Shown here in pieces: positions 1 through 9,615 of a DNA stretch of 64,000 nucleotides (positions are counted from its first letter, which is position 1; every line of letters starts with the position of its first letter). The DNA comes from Stenopsyche tienmushanensis. Its lineage: Eukaryota > Arthropoda > Insecta > Trichoptera > Stenopsychidae. The position numbers and the translations under genes are program-made. The stretch lies in contig WACJ01000129.1 in NCBI GenBank assembly GCA_008973525.1, positions 1-64,000 of the forward strand. The letters run 5' to 3'. A model generated the notes under the pieces. The model worked only from the letters and a program-made list of their open reading frames with translations. It was not told the origin of the DNA and searched no databases.

Positions 1-1140
1 GGCTGATTTTCCACGCTACGACAGGTTCTGTCGTCTTGGACCATTTAAAATAGTTGATGCTACTTTCTCTCGATGAAAATCTATTTCTTATATGAAAATT
101 CTTTGAGTTGCTGTGGAAAAACGCAAAGCGTTCCGGTACAGATTCAAGAACTTTTACGCTTGGAAGTTGATTATTTCTGCTTGCCGGGTTTATTTTTACA
201 TGTTTGAAAGAATTCCATTTATGCGAAGACAACAGCAAAACCCCAAGTAAATGGTTTTGGCGTAATGTAAGAAGAAAAAATGAGACAATAAGCATTCATA
301 GCTCGCAGAGCAATCTCTCAGGGGAAAATTAACAAAACCGCAGGAGCGCCAGCAGAGACAACAGCAGACAATCACCACAAAACGACTGGCGCAATACAAC
401 CGCAGTCGTCAAGTTGTCATTCAGTCTGCAAGCATGTTCCCGAGCTTTTATACAAAACAAAGAAGCATAATGGAGGGTCCCTGGTCACGTTGAATCCTGG
501 CAGTGCGCTGGACCTGATTCAGCCACGAGGAATGGCTTAAAACGATGCGTGACTCCACATTCGTCGCGCTCTAAACGGAATCCATTAGCTTGCATATTTA
601 CCATGAGAAATATTACAAGTTCTTTTGGGGTCCATAAAGCTGCCCTCGACTTGCGACCCGAATACCAAATGAGATTTTGTAGTAATGAGAGGCTTGCGGC
701 TTAAGAGCCATAACTAATTTATTTCTTAGCCAAGACATTGTGGTCCCATTCTGCTTAACTAACCAACCTTCAATCGATATATAATAAGCAAATTGGTAAT
801 TTAAATAATATATTTGTTAATCAACTGCAATGTCATCCGAAGCCCCAAAGGCAATCAGCCTCTCTGAATTGTACTCCGACTAGATAACGCTTTTAACAAC
901 TATTGTACCGAGTAAAAGAGTCAACAGGGTCAATAAAGATCAGATATAATAGGTTGGTTCCAGATGCGTATATTGTGGCTTCAATAGGAGACACCCAACT
1001 GCGAGACTTCAATGACGAGCCACTTTATCAAACAATCTTATATCAACGGATCATCTTTATTTCATCCCAAACAATCCACAAAGCGCATTAATATGCTCGT
1101 TATCTTGTGATTGATAATTTTTTAAATCCTGAATTGATAT
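1..1140. other. Unassigned non-repetitive sequence
   Basis: I recognise no gene or repeat here. Short frames at 196-399 (minus) and 903-1091 (plus) lack codon-like composition, splice context or family resemblance. The stretch is AT-rich with a slightly GC-richer patch around 440-660. Confidence 0.4.
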
Positions 1141-1149
1141 AAATTTAAG

Positions 1150-1320
1150 CTTAGCTTAAAAATACATCATAGATATGCGCATGCGCCGCACCATCTCTAA
1201 TATGTGCCTATCTATAGGTAACATAACGCAAGCATTACACGAGTAGCTTGCCTATTTTATTATATATTACACAACCACAGCTACATCTATTAGTTGAGAA
1301 TTTCGTAAACAGATGGGAAA
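1150..1320 (+). repeat. Repeat N, copy 1
   Basis: It shares the block TTTTATTATATATTACACAA, followed by a CACAGC-like segment and a preceding GCATGCGC-type stretch, with copies at about 4600-4744, 11205-11330 and (inverted) 30440-30570. The family is short, AT-rich and has no coding content. Its class is unknown; it may be a MITE or part of a larger element that also contains repeat B. Confidence 0.55.
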
Positions 1321-1469
1321 AAAAGTATTTGCGCAGTAAATTATCATCCATGTGTGCCTATATGTCAACACTATGACGATACCAATCAATATTGAGTGCC
1401 TTTTTATGGTGAAAATTGAATCATATTGATGTGTCTGATGTTCATTTCGGGCAAGACGGCGCTAAATAT

Positions 1470-1734
1470 CACACAGAGATATCTGGCTGCAAGAGGGACG
1501 ACCTCCCGCAGCCAAGGCTAACCAACGACTCTCCCGACTCCCGCCCCCTGGGCGTCACTATCCAACCGGCAACGATGCACACGCAATAAGCGATCGGTCG
1601 GTATGCAGGTGCAATGTCTCCATAGGGCCACAAGAGATGGCGTTGTTAAAATAACACATTGCACCCGAAGAGAGATGGAAGATGTCGCTGTTAACAGCGC
1701 TGCTACGTGGGGATGGTAAATCGCCCACGCTACA
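1470..1734 (-). mobile_element. LTR-A solo LTR fragment, copy 1
   Basis: Read on the minus strand it starts TGTAGCGTGGGCGATTTACC at 1734 and runs through the GGTGCAATGT/ACATTGCACC inverted repeat and the GGCTGC hairpin. It stops near 1470, before the AATAAA region seen in longer copies, so the 3' third is missing. It is the short U3 variant, with GCGCTGTTAACAGCG and no TCTGAGCAGATT insert. No internal retrotransposon sequence flanks it. Confidence 0.8.
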
Positions 1735-1963
1735 GAACCATCTTCTTTACTTCTTCACTTTATCGTTTTTTTAAACCTAACTTAATCCATGCCTCTCAGA
1801 AAGAAAGACTGGGAATATGACCCATTTTTTAAATTATCTCCACGCAATGCCGCTAAACAATGACATATTTTGTTATTCTGCGGACACTGCGTCTAGAATT
1901 ACACCATTCATCTCTTCTAAATAAAAGGAAAATATTTAAGACGACACTATTTTCATCACCTCC

Positions 1964-1981
1964 ATCCTACTTCTGACACCA
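1964..1981 (-). other. tRNA-Leu-type primer-binding site remnant
   Basis: On the minus strand the sequence TGGTGTCAGAAGTAGGAT differs by one base from the motif after LTR-A at 18682-18699. It directly follows ...GTGTTACA plus one base, the expected geometry of an LTR end and primer-binding site. The complement matches the 3' end of insect tRNA-Leu (ACTTCTGACACCA). The LTR-like sequence to its right (from 1983) is not LTR-A. Confidence 0.55.
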
Positions 1982-1982
1982 G

Positions 1983-2065
1983 TGTAACACAAACGAAACT
2001 AAATTTATTTCACCGCGCAAGCGCAGAATAAACTGAAATCAGAGCGCCCCCACTCCATATTACAT
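1983..2065 (-). mobile_element. End of an unrelated LTR (family 2)
   Basis: Read on the minus strand this stretch carries an AATAAA-like signal and ends TGTTACA one base before the primer-binding site at 1964-1981. It does not match LTR-A. The left limit of this LTR cannot be set without a second copy, so only its terminal part is given. Confidence 0.35.
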
Positions 2066-2209
2066 AAAAAATATTTGCTTTAATCAGGTTTAAGTCTAAA
2101 TAAAAAAATTAAAAAAAGAATTTGTCCTTTTAAGCTTTTGATAAATGAGTTAATTATTAAATTTATCTAAACATAAATGTCGAATATGTGTAGACTAACT
2201 TTTTACTAA

Positions 2210-2271
2210 GGACTGCACAGCGTGAGTCAAGCTGGTATATCAATAAATGAACCTTAACACTGTTGATAGAA
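2210..2271 (-). repeat. Repeat B, copy 1 (fragment)
   Basis: The reverse complement reads TATCAACAGTGTTAAGGTTC, then TTTATTGATAT, AGCTTGACTCACGCTG and a TGCAGTCC-like end. The same order recurs at 10617, 30325, 47748 and 55163/55562. No coding sequence is seen, and only the first ~60 bp of the family are kept here. Confidence 0.6.
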
Positions 2272-2352
2272 TACAATTTTCGTTAATTTCAACGTAAGTA
2301 ATACACATGTATGTCTTCGGTTTTATTAAAATAAAAATGCATATGTTGAAGC

Positions 2353-2473
2353 TTGAAATCGATATTCCTTTATATAAATACAAGTAATTCTTTATTGGCA
2401 TTGAAAATGAAGCGCTATGGATCGAAATATTTGAGAATATTTAGACGTGTAGGGGTACCTTTACGGCACGATG
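2353..2473. other. AT-rich spacer before TTAA element
   Basis: A short plus-strand open frame starts at 2353 and runs into the TTAA element. Neither part resembles a known protein, so I treat it as non-coding. Confidence 0.4.
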
Positions 2474-2907
2474 TTAACCCTTTGCGGTCTCTAAATATTT
2501 TATACGTAGTTTATAATTCGATAATGTATGGTATCTCTCAAAATATTGGCCTAAATGGAGACCAGTTTTTTTAAAAAAATATTTTTTATATTCGTTAGTT
2601 TCGGATAAAAATATTATGAATATTATTATGTAAAACTTTCTTAAGGATAATCGGAGATGTTCACGAAAGCGCGTGTTAAGAATCACTGCCTGTGTTTTAG
2701 GTTTTTATTCGGGCAACAGCCCCTTTCTTTGTATCTCTAGCAGGCAGGCGAAACACTATGAAGGATCATAAAAGCCAATATTCCTTTCTAAATACTGTCC
2801 TAAACACGATACGCAAAATAAAATCACTTGATTTTAAATCTGGCTGGGGAAAAAAATGTAGAAACAAAATGTCGAGTAACACTCGACATAGGACCGCAAA
2901 GAGTTAA
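2474..2907. mobile_element. TTAA-flanked MITE H, copy 1 (piggyBac-like)
   Basis: It is bounded by TTAA at 2474-2477 and 2904-2907. The ends are inverted: TTAACCCTTTGCGGTC on the left, and TTAACTCTTTGCGGTCC as the reverse complement of the right. Just inside the right end is a hairpin, ATGTCGAGT-aac-ACTCGACAT. It has no transposase and is 434 bp long. A shorter inverted copy lies at 4160-4474. TTAA duplications are characteristic of piggyBac-group elements, so a non-autonomous piggyBac-like MITE is the best reading. Confidence 0.75.
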
Positions 2908-2909
2908 AG

Positions 2910-3965
2910 TCCGAACGCATATAAGCGCGATTACTAATTAACGGGTCAATGCATGAAACAGTTGTTTTGCTTGTTATCTTAAAGCATATATTACCGGTCA
3001 AGTCAGTTCTGTCCAAATAAATCAAACAAAAAATTAATTGAAAAGGAAGCCTTGTCTACATTCTTAATGAAGGCCATTGGCGTTGCTTTTTTCCATGCTG
3101 GCCAAGAAGCATCACTCCTGCAAATCAGTCATAGTCGTGTTTCTCAATGCTGAAGGCGTCGCTGTAATCTTCAAAGATTTACTGGAGCTGTCAGAAGCAC
3201 GGGTCATCATTCAAGTGCCACACACAAATGCGATGTTATGAATTCGAAATTGCCACTTCGACTTTAACACCTCTAAAATTAAGTCAGCCCATGGAGAACG
3301 TGCGCTGAATTAGCATCGGAATTGCGACTCGGACCACTCCTAAGATCTGCAATTAAAAGATGGATTCCTTCGCGGAACTATTTATAAAGTGCGAATGATA
3401 AACCATCGCACGATCGAAGCTTCTAAATCGCAGAAGTGTATGGAGATAGCGTCGGTGGCGTCGACAGAATTATTCAAATCGACCTCATTACGAAATGTGC
3501 AAGTAAACATCTTCGTTAGACCAATAAATAATGACCGGCTCTTAAATATCTCAACGGATAGAATTTATGATTCAGAGTCGTGCTGCTACAAAAATAGCAT
3601 TAGAATGCATTTCTCTATGACTGTCCAATGCAGCTTGACAGCCTAATAAATTTAAGAGAAACTGGAAAGATATTATATTAATATTTTGCGCCTGAATTTT
3701 TGATAATTATGCATCCATTCATGCTTGGATTTACGATTCCAGTTTTGTTGATCAGACCAAAATTAAATATTGGATCAATTGATTGATGACGGAATGTAAA
3801 TGTGCAGAGTGGGCGGTATGTCCACATAAAATTTTATTATTGATATTCATGTATTCAGATATTTTTAAAAAAGCATTCTTAACACTTTATTTCCGACACG
3901 ATATCACCGAGGAAACTTCGAAACAAATCGAAGCAAATATCGAAACAAAACAAAAACCCCAAACT
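2910..3965. other. Non-repetitive sequence, possible distal part of the minus-strand host gene
   Basis: No repeat is recognised. On the minus strand a good splice-acceptor-like tract, TCTTTTAATTGCAG, ends near 3346. In the phase predicted from the candidate exon at 6591-6684 it gives a stop after two codons, so it cannot be assigned with confidence. The plus frames at 3389-3646 and 3783-3980 show no family resemblance. Confidence 0.3.
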
Positions 3966-4004
3966 CAAGAGCTCTTGTAACCCTACTTTCTGGATAACCC
4001 TCGT
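3966..4004. mobile_element. Mariner-type terminal repeat fragment
   Basis: CTTGTAACCCTACTTTCTGG and ATAACCCTCGTG match the terminal inverted repeat seen at 20660-20681 and 45580-45604. Only this end is visible; the rest of the element is lost or too diverged. Confidence 0.55.
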
Positions 4005-4159
4005 GTAAATTTTTTTTGAAACATTTTCAGAAAATTATCTTTATTTATAATTCGTATATTTGTGATTTCATATATTGACAAATCACTTCGCATAACATTT
4101 TTATTGTAGTTGACTGTGGATTTTTTTTGTGTACAAAAAATATTAATGTATTTTTAAAT

Positions 4160-4474
4160 TCAACTCTTTGCGGTCCTATGTCGAGTCTGGCTCGACATTT
4201 TGTTTATACATTTTTTCCCCACTCAAATTTAAAATCATGTGATTTTATTTTGCATATCGTGTTTAGGACAGTATTTGGAAAGGAATATTGGTTTTTATAA
4301 TCCTTCATAGTGTTGCGCCTACCTGCTAGAGATACAAAAGAAAAGGGCTGTTGCCCGGATAAAATTCTAAAACACAGGCAGTGACTCTTGACGCGCGCTT
4401 TCGTGAACATCTCCGATAATACTTACGATATTTTTACGTAATGTCTAAAATATTTAGGGATCGCAAAGGGTTAA
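4160..4474. mobile_element. TTAA-flanked MITE H, copy 2 (inverted)
   Basis: It is the same family as 2474-2907 in opposite orientation. It starts CTCTTTGCGGTCCTATGTCG (the flanking TTAA has decayed to TCAA) and ends GATCGCAAAGGGTTAA. The subterminal hairpin ATGTCGAG-tctgg-CTCGACAT is kept. It lacks about 120 bp found near the other end of copy 1. The minus frame at 4204-4410 is only this element read through. Confidence 0.75.
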
Positions 4475-4599
4475 AGTGAAAGTGCTATAGGCGCAGGAAG
4501 GCAAATTGCCTTAAATGTTAACTCCAAACGAAAAATGGATGAAAAGAAAGGAAAAATCGTTTTTAGTATGTCCGTTTCTGTCGCATTAACCATTAAGAC

Positions 4600-4744
4600 G
4601 CTACGCCCATGCTCCGTGCCACTTCCAATGTGTGTGTGTGTGTATACGTAGCATAAAACAACTACTAGATCAGTATCAAGCCTATTTTATTATATATTAC
4701 ACAACATACAGCCACATATTTTAGATAACAATTTTATTTAACAA
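4600..4744 (+). repeat. Repeat N, copy 2, with (TG)n run
   Basis: It contains TTTTATTATATATTACACAA followed by a CAGCCACATATTTTAG-like segment, as at 1150 and 11205. A (TG)7-type microsatellite lies at 4629-4644. Confidence 0.55.
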
Positions 4745-5430
4745 ATACGAAGTATATCCCGAAAGTAAGTGTACTGTGACAATAACGGGCTGGAGTTTTT
4801 GTTTTTAAAGATTTGACCATACCGAGTGGTAGAAGAAGATCTCTTGACAAAGCGAGCATAGCAAGAACACGATAGTATGTAAATTCACGTTGTTATATCC
4901 AGTTGCGTGGAAGATGTCGGTAAGAAATCCCGTGCGAGCGGGTCAATAGCACCCACAATAAGATTTTCTGAGCTCTATTGTGACTGGAGATAAACATTGG
5001 GTGAGAAAAACTGAGTAAAAAAGAGTTTTGGGACCGAAAAGGCCTCAATTCGATCGAAATTTTATCTGAGATAGAGACCATCAATACACAACGATGTTGT
5101 GAGACCCTAAAAAAACTCAAAAGAAGCATTAAAAAAAGAGGGGTACGCCAACGAGAGGAGTGTGCTTGTTGCACGACAAAGTCTGTTCTCACACAACCTT
5201 AGCCAACAAGGTGCTCTTGGACTGTGACTTGGGCGGAAGAGTTCTTCGAGGAGGGCATAAAGAAGCTTGCGCTACGACTCACCAGATGCAATTAACGGGA
5301 TGGCAATAATGTTAAAAAATAAGCAACAAGTGTATCTATCAACAATAACCTGTTTTTTTTTTCAAAAATACTTTTTCTAAGCATTTAAAAAATTTAGTAC
5401 ACTTACTTTCCGGATATATCTCGTAAATAA
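4745..5430 (+). mobile_element. Mariner-family element, degenerate transposase
   Basis: The ends are inverted: about 4748 reads TATATCCCGAAAGTAAGTGT and about 5397-5426 is its inverted match (ACACTTACTTTCCGGATATA). Between them, plus-strand frames keep mariner-like pieces: TGDKHWV around 4985-5005 (first catalytic Asp context) and LLHDKVCSHT around 5166-5195 (second Asp context). The spacing between the two Asp codons is about 62 codons, shorter than in intact mariners, so there is an internal deletion as well as stops and frameshifts. Not functional. Confidence 0.7.
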
Positions 5431-5499
5431 AAGCATTGCAAAAAAACAAATTTTGTAATAAAATACTAATATGCAATAAAATAATCAAGCATGGATTTA

Positions 5500-5860
5500 A
5501 TTTTCAGCTTTGTAACAAGTCATCAATGATTATATTGCGTGGACTAAATATTTTAGTTGGCCGGAAAAAGAGATAAAAGAGATTCCGTTTGATGAGAGTG
5601 GATGTTGTGAAAATTTTGGTCCATGTACTGATATCCACCTCAAATAGAAACATTGTGACTCGTTGTCGTTGCCTAGCATTGAAAGGGTGGATAAATGATA
5701 CACTATGGTATCCGTCGTTCATCGGTGCCGGGTTCATCATTGAGGCTAATGATACGCATAGCGCTCCGAGTGACTCCCAGCCATATTTTCCGCAGCCGAA
5801 CAAAGTGATAAATCGGAGAATGTCGCAGCGACGAAAGCAACGCAGAGGGCGAAAAGTATT
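5500..5860. other. Unassigned, open in both strands
   Basis: Frames at 5589-5864 (plus) and 5504-5803 (minus) overlap. Neither shows a recognised motif or a good splice or start context. Base composition is more mixed than in the flanking AT-rich DNA. It may be conserved non-coding DNA or an unrecognised element fragment joined to the mariner piece that follows. Confidence 0.3.
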
Positions 5861-5861
5861 T

Positions 5862-6100
5862 TAATATATGTTTAGCGGCAGTGGCAGAGTTTAAACGAGG
5901 CCGTATGAGCTGCCAAGACGAACATCGCAGTAGTCGATCGAATAAGGTAACCATGTCATAAATGAAATCCACAAAATGATATTGGATGATCGTCGGCTTA
6001 AAGTGTGCATGCTGGAAGACATGATAAATAGCAAATTGGCTGAAAATTTGCACACGAGAAAGCTGTGCGCATGATGGGTACCGCGTTTGCACACAATAAT
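5862..6100 (+). pseudogene. Mariner transposase N-terminal fragment
   Basis: In shifting plus frames it reads FKRGRMSCQDEHRS, then DDRRLKVCMLEDMI and RKLCA, in the order of the N-terminal/linker part of mariner transposases (a FKRGR..C.DE.RSGRP-like block, then DDRRLKV, then the KLCARWVP block). Frameshifts and stops separate the pieces, and no terminal repeat is seen. The long minus frame at 5703-6092 is its antisense shadow. Confidence 0.75.
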
Positions 6101-6590
6101 CGATTTATAACCACGGATTTTGAAAATAAAGTGTTAAAAATCAATATTTATCCAAAAAATATTCCTCATCCCTGTTTCTGAATGAAGGCTCTCGTAATGG
6201 ATAGAGCCATCCTCGCGCTGTAAATTGACTTAATAATAACCGCATCGTTCCTCGAATGCATATTTGCTCCGGACGAACACTTATGAAAATAAATAAACAA
6301 TAACACCATATTTGCAGAGGTCTCGAAAAAACTCAAACGAGGTTTAGCACCGACGGCAAAAACAAATAAGGCTATTTGCATAACTCTTTTCCCATTAACT
6401 CGAGATCAATCAAGAGCTGTTCGAGCGCCGAAAAGCGACTCCGAATAATACTTCGAATCGATGTTTATCGAAGTAATGATCGCCGATGCGGTTTTTGTTT
6501 CGTCGCCGGAGCAAACACAAGACTCCGATGACTTATAATTATATATTCACGGAATTAGGAGATGGCCCCGGAGATGAGAGATTTGTTTAC
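6101..6590. other. Non-repetitive block, probable host intron / regulatory DNA
   Basis: It is mixed in composition with no repeat match and no convincing exon. It lies just downstream (minus-strand sense) of the candidate exon at 6591-6684, so in the host-gene model it is intronic. The minus frame 6166-6381 has no family resemblance. Confidence 0.35.
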
Positions 6591-6684
6591 CTTGGGCTCG
6601 GAACTTTGGGACGCTCCGAAGACTCAATTGTTTGAAATGATAAATCATCGAGATAAATAGCTTCGTTAGCGTTCGAGTGGCTTT
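6591..6684 (-). CDS. Candidate internal exon of the secreted-protein gene
   Basis: On the minus strand a pyrimidine-rich acceptor (GATTTTCTTGTAG) precedes a 94-nt segment that ends at CCCAAG|GTAAAC, a strong donor. Exon 1 (9616-9700) leaves one base of a split codon; continued in that phase, this segment is open throughout. It gives an acidic, polar stretch with ESHSNANEAIYLDD near its start and ESSERPKVPSP near its end. No domain is recognised; it would fit the pro-region of a small secreted or neuropeptide-like protein. A second phase is also open, so the open frame alone is not proof. The exit phase leaves two bases for the next exon. Confidence 0.42.
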
Positions 6685-6689
6685 CTACA

Positions 6690-7370
6690 AGAAAATCTTG
6701 TTCACGAGTGTGCTAAAGGTGCTCAAAGAATAGTCTTGCTTAAATATTATCTCATGCTTTTGATTCGCCTTGACTTTTGATCAGCGAATGCATTCAAATG
6801 TCAAGCATCTGAAATTTGACCCTTCATTGATAATAACTTGTGCATGTAATTAAGCGACAATTTCAATCAATTTATTCAGCTATGTAGAGTCTAATAATAA
6901 TAAATATAAATTTAATAAAATTTATTACCAGCACAAACAATATATAATTAAAATATCCCATGTTAACACTTGAATAACCGGACACGCAAATTGGTGTAAT
7001 TAACGACCGATCGATTGTTATCCAAGCTCTAAGCTCATATGACCACTATTATAGAAAAAATAAAGAAGCAGTTAAAAAAAGGCAGCCTCCATCGAATGTT
7101 TTATTGCAAATTCCAATTGTTTAATATCATCGAGTATTCATACAGTGATAAGTAAAAGTTGAAGTTGTTCCATTATACGCATTCAAGTAACCGCATTGAC
7201 ATACTTCAACAAGAATTTGTTCGTTTTTTAAATTGTGCGCTTTGAAAATATCGCCTAAAGGATGATTTGAACTCAATAATGGAATCTTATGGTTGTAAAT
7301 GTGCATAGATTTTCATTAATTTACCATTGACAAAAATAGAAATTTTTGATCTAGAAAGTATCAGTAGACG
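6690..7370. other. AT-rich sequence, presumed intron
   Basis: No repeat or exon is recognised between the candidate exon and the mariner fragment. It holds runs of TAATAATAAATATAAATTTA-type simple composition around 6890-6960. Confidence 0.35.
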
Positions 7371-7373
7371 CAT

Positions 7374-7505
7374 AGGTCGAATCCGAATGGTTTTGGTCCC
7401 GCGTTATTGTCGGCCATTTTGTTCAGTCACTGTAAATTCCTCCGATGGAAAGGCCATCGCGCTCTCCGCGCTGACTCGCGACCTGGCAGCATAGGTAGAA
7501 ATTAC
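7374..7505 (+). mobile_element. Mariner 5' end fragment
   Basis: CCCGCGTTATTGTCGGCCAT, then TTTTGTTCAGTCACTGTAAA and CCTCCGATGG, match the start of the better-preserved element at 51169. The transposase part is absent. Confidence 0.7.
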
Positions 7506-7588
7506 AGTGATAAATTTGATCAAAAATTACTAATAAGTCAATTTGTTTGATAAAAAAAATAATCTGAAGCCAAAAGAATTTTATTTAT

Positions 7589-7795
7589 TTAAGAAAAGAT
7601 AAAAATAAAATTCAAAAATAGATAAATAAAACGTCGTAACATTAAAGCATCGAGTGTTTCATCATTTAGTCTGAACCTGATTTTGGTAGTCAGGCAACCT
7701 GCTGCTAAAAATGTACGCTTAGCCTCCACAGTCGTTGGAGGTATCGTCATCAGATATTTAAATGCTAGTTCAAGTTGATAACCGCAGAGCCCCAT
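7589..7795 (-). pseudogene. hAT transposase C-terminal dimerisation domain fragment
   Basis: The minus-strand 68-residue frame contains FKYLMTIPPTTVEAKRTF followed by AAGCLTTKIRFRLNDETLDA and LMLRR. This is the order and spacing of the hAT dimerisation domain (KYL-IPATS---ER-FS-AG---T--R--L----V--L--LR). Upstream on the same strand (7800-8055) comes a non-coding segment shared with the deletion derivative at 35112-35582, so this copy has lost most of its transposase. A nested non-LTR fragment (8107-8690) separates it from the hAT end at 8759. It is not functional. Confidence 0.8.
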
Positions 7796-7799
7796 TTTC

Positions 7800-8055
7800 G
7801 TATAATACCATCAAAGTGACTGATAAAATTCCTTTCTGCTGAGACACTGACTAAAACTCGCAAAATTCCCGATTTCCCGACAAATTATTTATTTCCGTCG
7901 CTGCAGATGAATACTTACATACTATAATACTTTTATTTGATTCGTAATTATATTACGAAGGAATACAAAAAATCTGAACCCCGTATCTATTATATTTCAT
8001 AGCGATATTCCCATTATTAGAGTCGAGGTGTAGTAAATACATCACCGGTAGGGAA
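7800..8055 (-). mobile_element. hAT element non-coding segment
   Basis: About 210 bp here are the inverted counterpart of 35280-35510. Shared landmarks are the GTAGTAAATACATCACCGGT end, CCCCGTATCTATTATATTTC, the GCTGCAGATGAATACTTA region and AATTCCCGATTTCC. It sits between the hAT terminal end and the dimerisation-domain fragment. Confidence 0.7.
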
Positions 8056-8106
8056 AAGTTGATATAACAATTTGAAAACCACGTACTCCATATATGTATA
8101 CATAGA

Positions 8107-8690
8107 TTAGATAGTTACTGGAAGATGAACCCACCGACTTATCCCGGTCTTAAGTCAGTGGAGGGCTCGGTAACACGGTGAAACAACCTATCGCTTGACT
8201 CTGGTGCTCACTGGGTATGGATGCTTCGGTGCGTACCTGAAGCGGAATGGCAAAGAACCATCCACAACGTGCCACCACTGCCACGCATAAGTCGACGATC
8301 ATCATTGGCTGTGAGGCTTGGGCAGTCCAGAGAAAACTGCCGAAAAAAGCATTCGGGGTAACCAAGCTCAACGTCGACCACATGGTCCACAGCATGATGA
8401 AAAGCAAGAAGAACTGGGACCTTTGGCGCGAATACGTAGAAGAGATTTTGAGCGCCAAAGAGGGCAGTGAAAGAGAAAGACGTAGAGCACCTTTCTAACA
8501 ATAGTATAGGGCCAATTACCTAAGGCCAGACTACCTGTCCTCCTGAAGCAATGTGGAAAACAAACTGAACCAAGAGGGACAGAGAAGGACAAGGGAAGAG
8601 TTTAGTGGGTACAATTCTATACTATCCGCGAAGAGTGTCTTGGCTTGTAAGAGCCCATGCGTGGAATATTGTGGGTGCGAAGATTCCTCA
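8107..8690 (+). mobile_element. R1/LOA-like non-LTR retrotransposon 3' fragment
   Basis: The first part (about 8134-8260) matches the end of the retrotransposon ORF at 63900-63990 (shared GTACCTGAAGCGGA and TGGATGCTTCG). The plus frame 8247-8498 then ends with HMVHSMMKSKKNWDLW, REYVEEILSAKE and GSERERRRAPF before its stop. That charged tail resembles the extreme C-terminus of R1-clade reverse transcriptase ORFs. The 3' continuation to about 8690 (CCGCGAAGAGTGTCTTGGCT and following) fits the untranslated tail. It is 5'-truncated and inserted in the hAT element. Confidence 0.75.
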
Positions 8691-8699
8691 TCTCATTCC

Positions 8700-8759
8700 T
8701 AAATCTCAGGATTCATGAGTACCTAAAACTGTCTGCGATCCCGGGATTGAATTCCCTAG
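8700..8759 (-). mobile_element. hAT terminal repeat
   Basis: The reverse complement starts CTAGGGAATTCAATCCCGGG and continues ACAGTTTTAGGTACTCATGA, matching 35112-35150 (CTAGGGATCCCGGACAGTTT). This is the outer end of the hAT copy whose coding remnant is at 7589-7795. Confidence 0.65.
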
Positions 8760-8761
8760 TT

Positions 8762-8793
8762 ATAACCTTACTTTATGGATAATCCTTGTATAG
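8762..8793. mobile_element. Mariner terminal repeat fragment
   Basis: ATAACCTTACTTTATGGATA followed by ATCCTTGTATAG matches the outer mariner end seen at 11765-11792 and 20660-20681. It directly abuts the hAT end. Confidence 0.55.
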
Positions 8794-8857
8794 TCAAAAA
8801 CATTGTCGTATGCTGATAATACTCCTTGTTAGCATTCCGTCTTGTCGGTTTACCGAA

Positions 8858-8875
8858 ATCCCACTTCTGACACCA
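8858..8875 (-). other. tRNA-Leu primer-binding site, perfect 18 bp
   Basis: On the minus strand this is exactly TGGTGTCAGAAGTGGGAT, identical to the site behind LTR-A at 18682. It follows GATAACGCAACA plus one base, so it marks the end of an LTR lying to the right (from 8877). That LTR is not LTR-A. Confidence 0.7.
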
Positions 8876-8876
8876 A

Positions 8877-9150
8877 TGTTGCGTTATCTAGGCGGAGGGA
8901 TAAGCTGAGTGAACTCCCCCCGAGTGAACTCCCCCCAACATTTTTCAAATTTATTGTGAATTATTCAATAGAGTATGGCAAATTATTCTAGAATTTTAAA
9001 ATCTGTGAAAATCCTTATTTTTTATTTTAAAAATTAGTGCTCCGTTCGCGAAACGTTCCGCTCATTAGGTGATTTTTACCCTCGAGTCGATTATTCGACG
9101 TTTGGTGGCCAAACTCAAGTCAACTGGTTCCTTAAATAATCAGCCATACG
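8877..9150 (-). mobile_element. LTR remnant, family 2/3, limits uncertain
   Basis: Its minus-strand 3' end is fixed by the primer-binding site at 8858-8875. The rest is inferred; the right limit is arbitrary because no second copy exists in the window. It holds a direct duplication of GAGTGAACTCCCCCC around 8907-8937. Confidence 0.35.
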
Positions 9151-9615
9151 ATACGTACGATCGAATAAGTATATCTCACTTGATATATTGTAATATTAAA
9201 TTGATGAAGCGACGCCGCAAGGTGGATGGCGTTCAGACGTAACAAAAGGACAGTCGATAAATATTTAATAAAAAGGTTATCTAAATATTTCTTCTTAACG
9301 AAATCAAAGTTTTCAACAATTTTTTCGTAGTGTTTATAGTATTGTGGTTGTATTTTCGTGTTATAGCTATGGTAGTTAATTAAGATAATAATGAAATATT
9401 TGCTTTGAAGACCCAGTTCTTTAGTAAATACTCACACGGCGCCTAAAGCGCTATTATATGTCATAAAACATTGAAAAAACTTATGAGTAATGTGTTGTGT
9501 TGAATTTTTTCGTGTTTGGTTTCTCACGGAGAAAACGTGAGCACAGAATTGCGAAACACATTTTCATGATTGAGTAATTTCATTAATAATCCGAATGGAG
9601 AAGATCTTTATTTAC
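9151..9615. other. Presumed first intron of the secreted-protein gene (3' part of window interval)
   Basis: No repeat is assigned except a short stretch near 9205-9240 (CGCCGCAAGGTGGATG) that resembles 47066-47090. The minus-strand donor GTAAATAAAG at 9615-9606 opens this interval as an intron. Confidence 0.4.

Noticed and set aside
196..399. Minus frame with a Cys-rich hydrophobic start, signal-peptide-like
   Set aside because: The hydrophobic stretch is interrupted by Cys/Arg, and the remainder has no donor or family resemblance.
3121..3190. Minus-strand peptide FEDYSDAFSIEKHDYD ending in a stop
   Set aside because: Looks like a secreted-peptide tail, but an upstream in-frame stop lies directly before it and no acceptor with a proper pyrimidine tract is present.
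3121..3346. Minus-strand acceptor TCTTTTAATTGCAG as exon 3 of the secreted gene
   Set aside because: In the phase left by the exon at 6591-6684 it meets a stop after two codons; other phases are open for about 20 codons but would need a missing exon. Not supportable as called.
5703..6092. 129-codon minus frame
   Set aside because: Mostly antisense to the mariner transposase fragment at 5862-6100.
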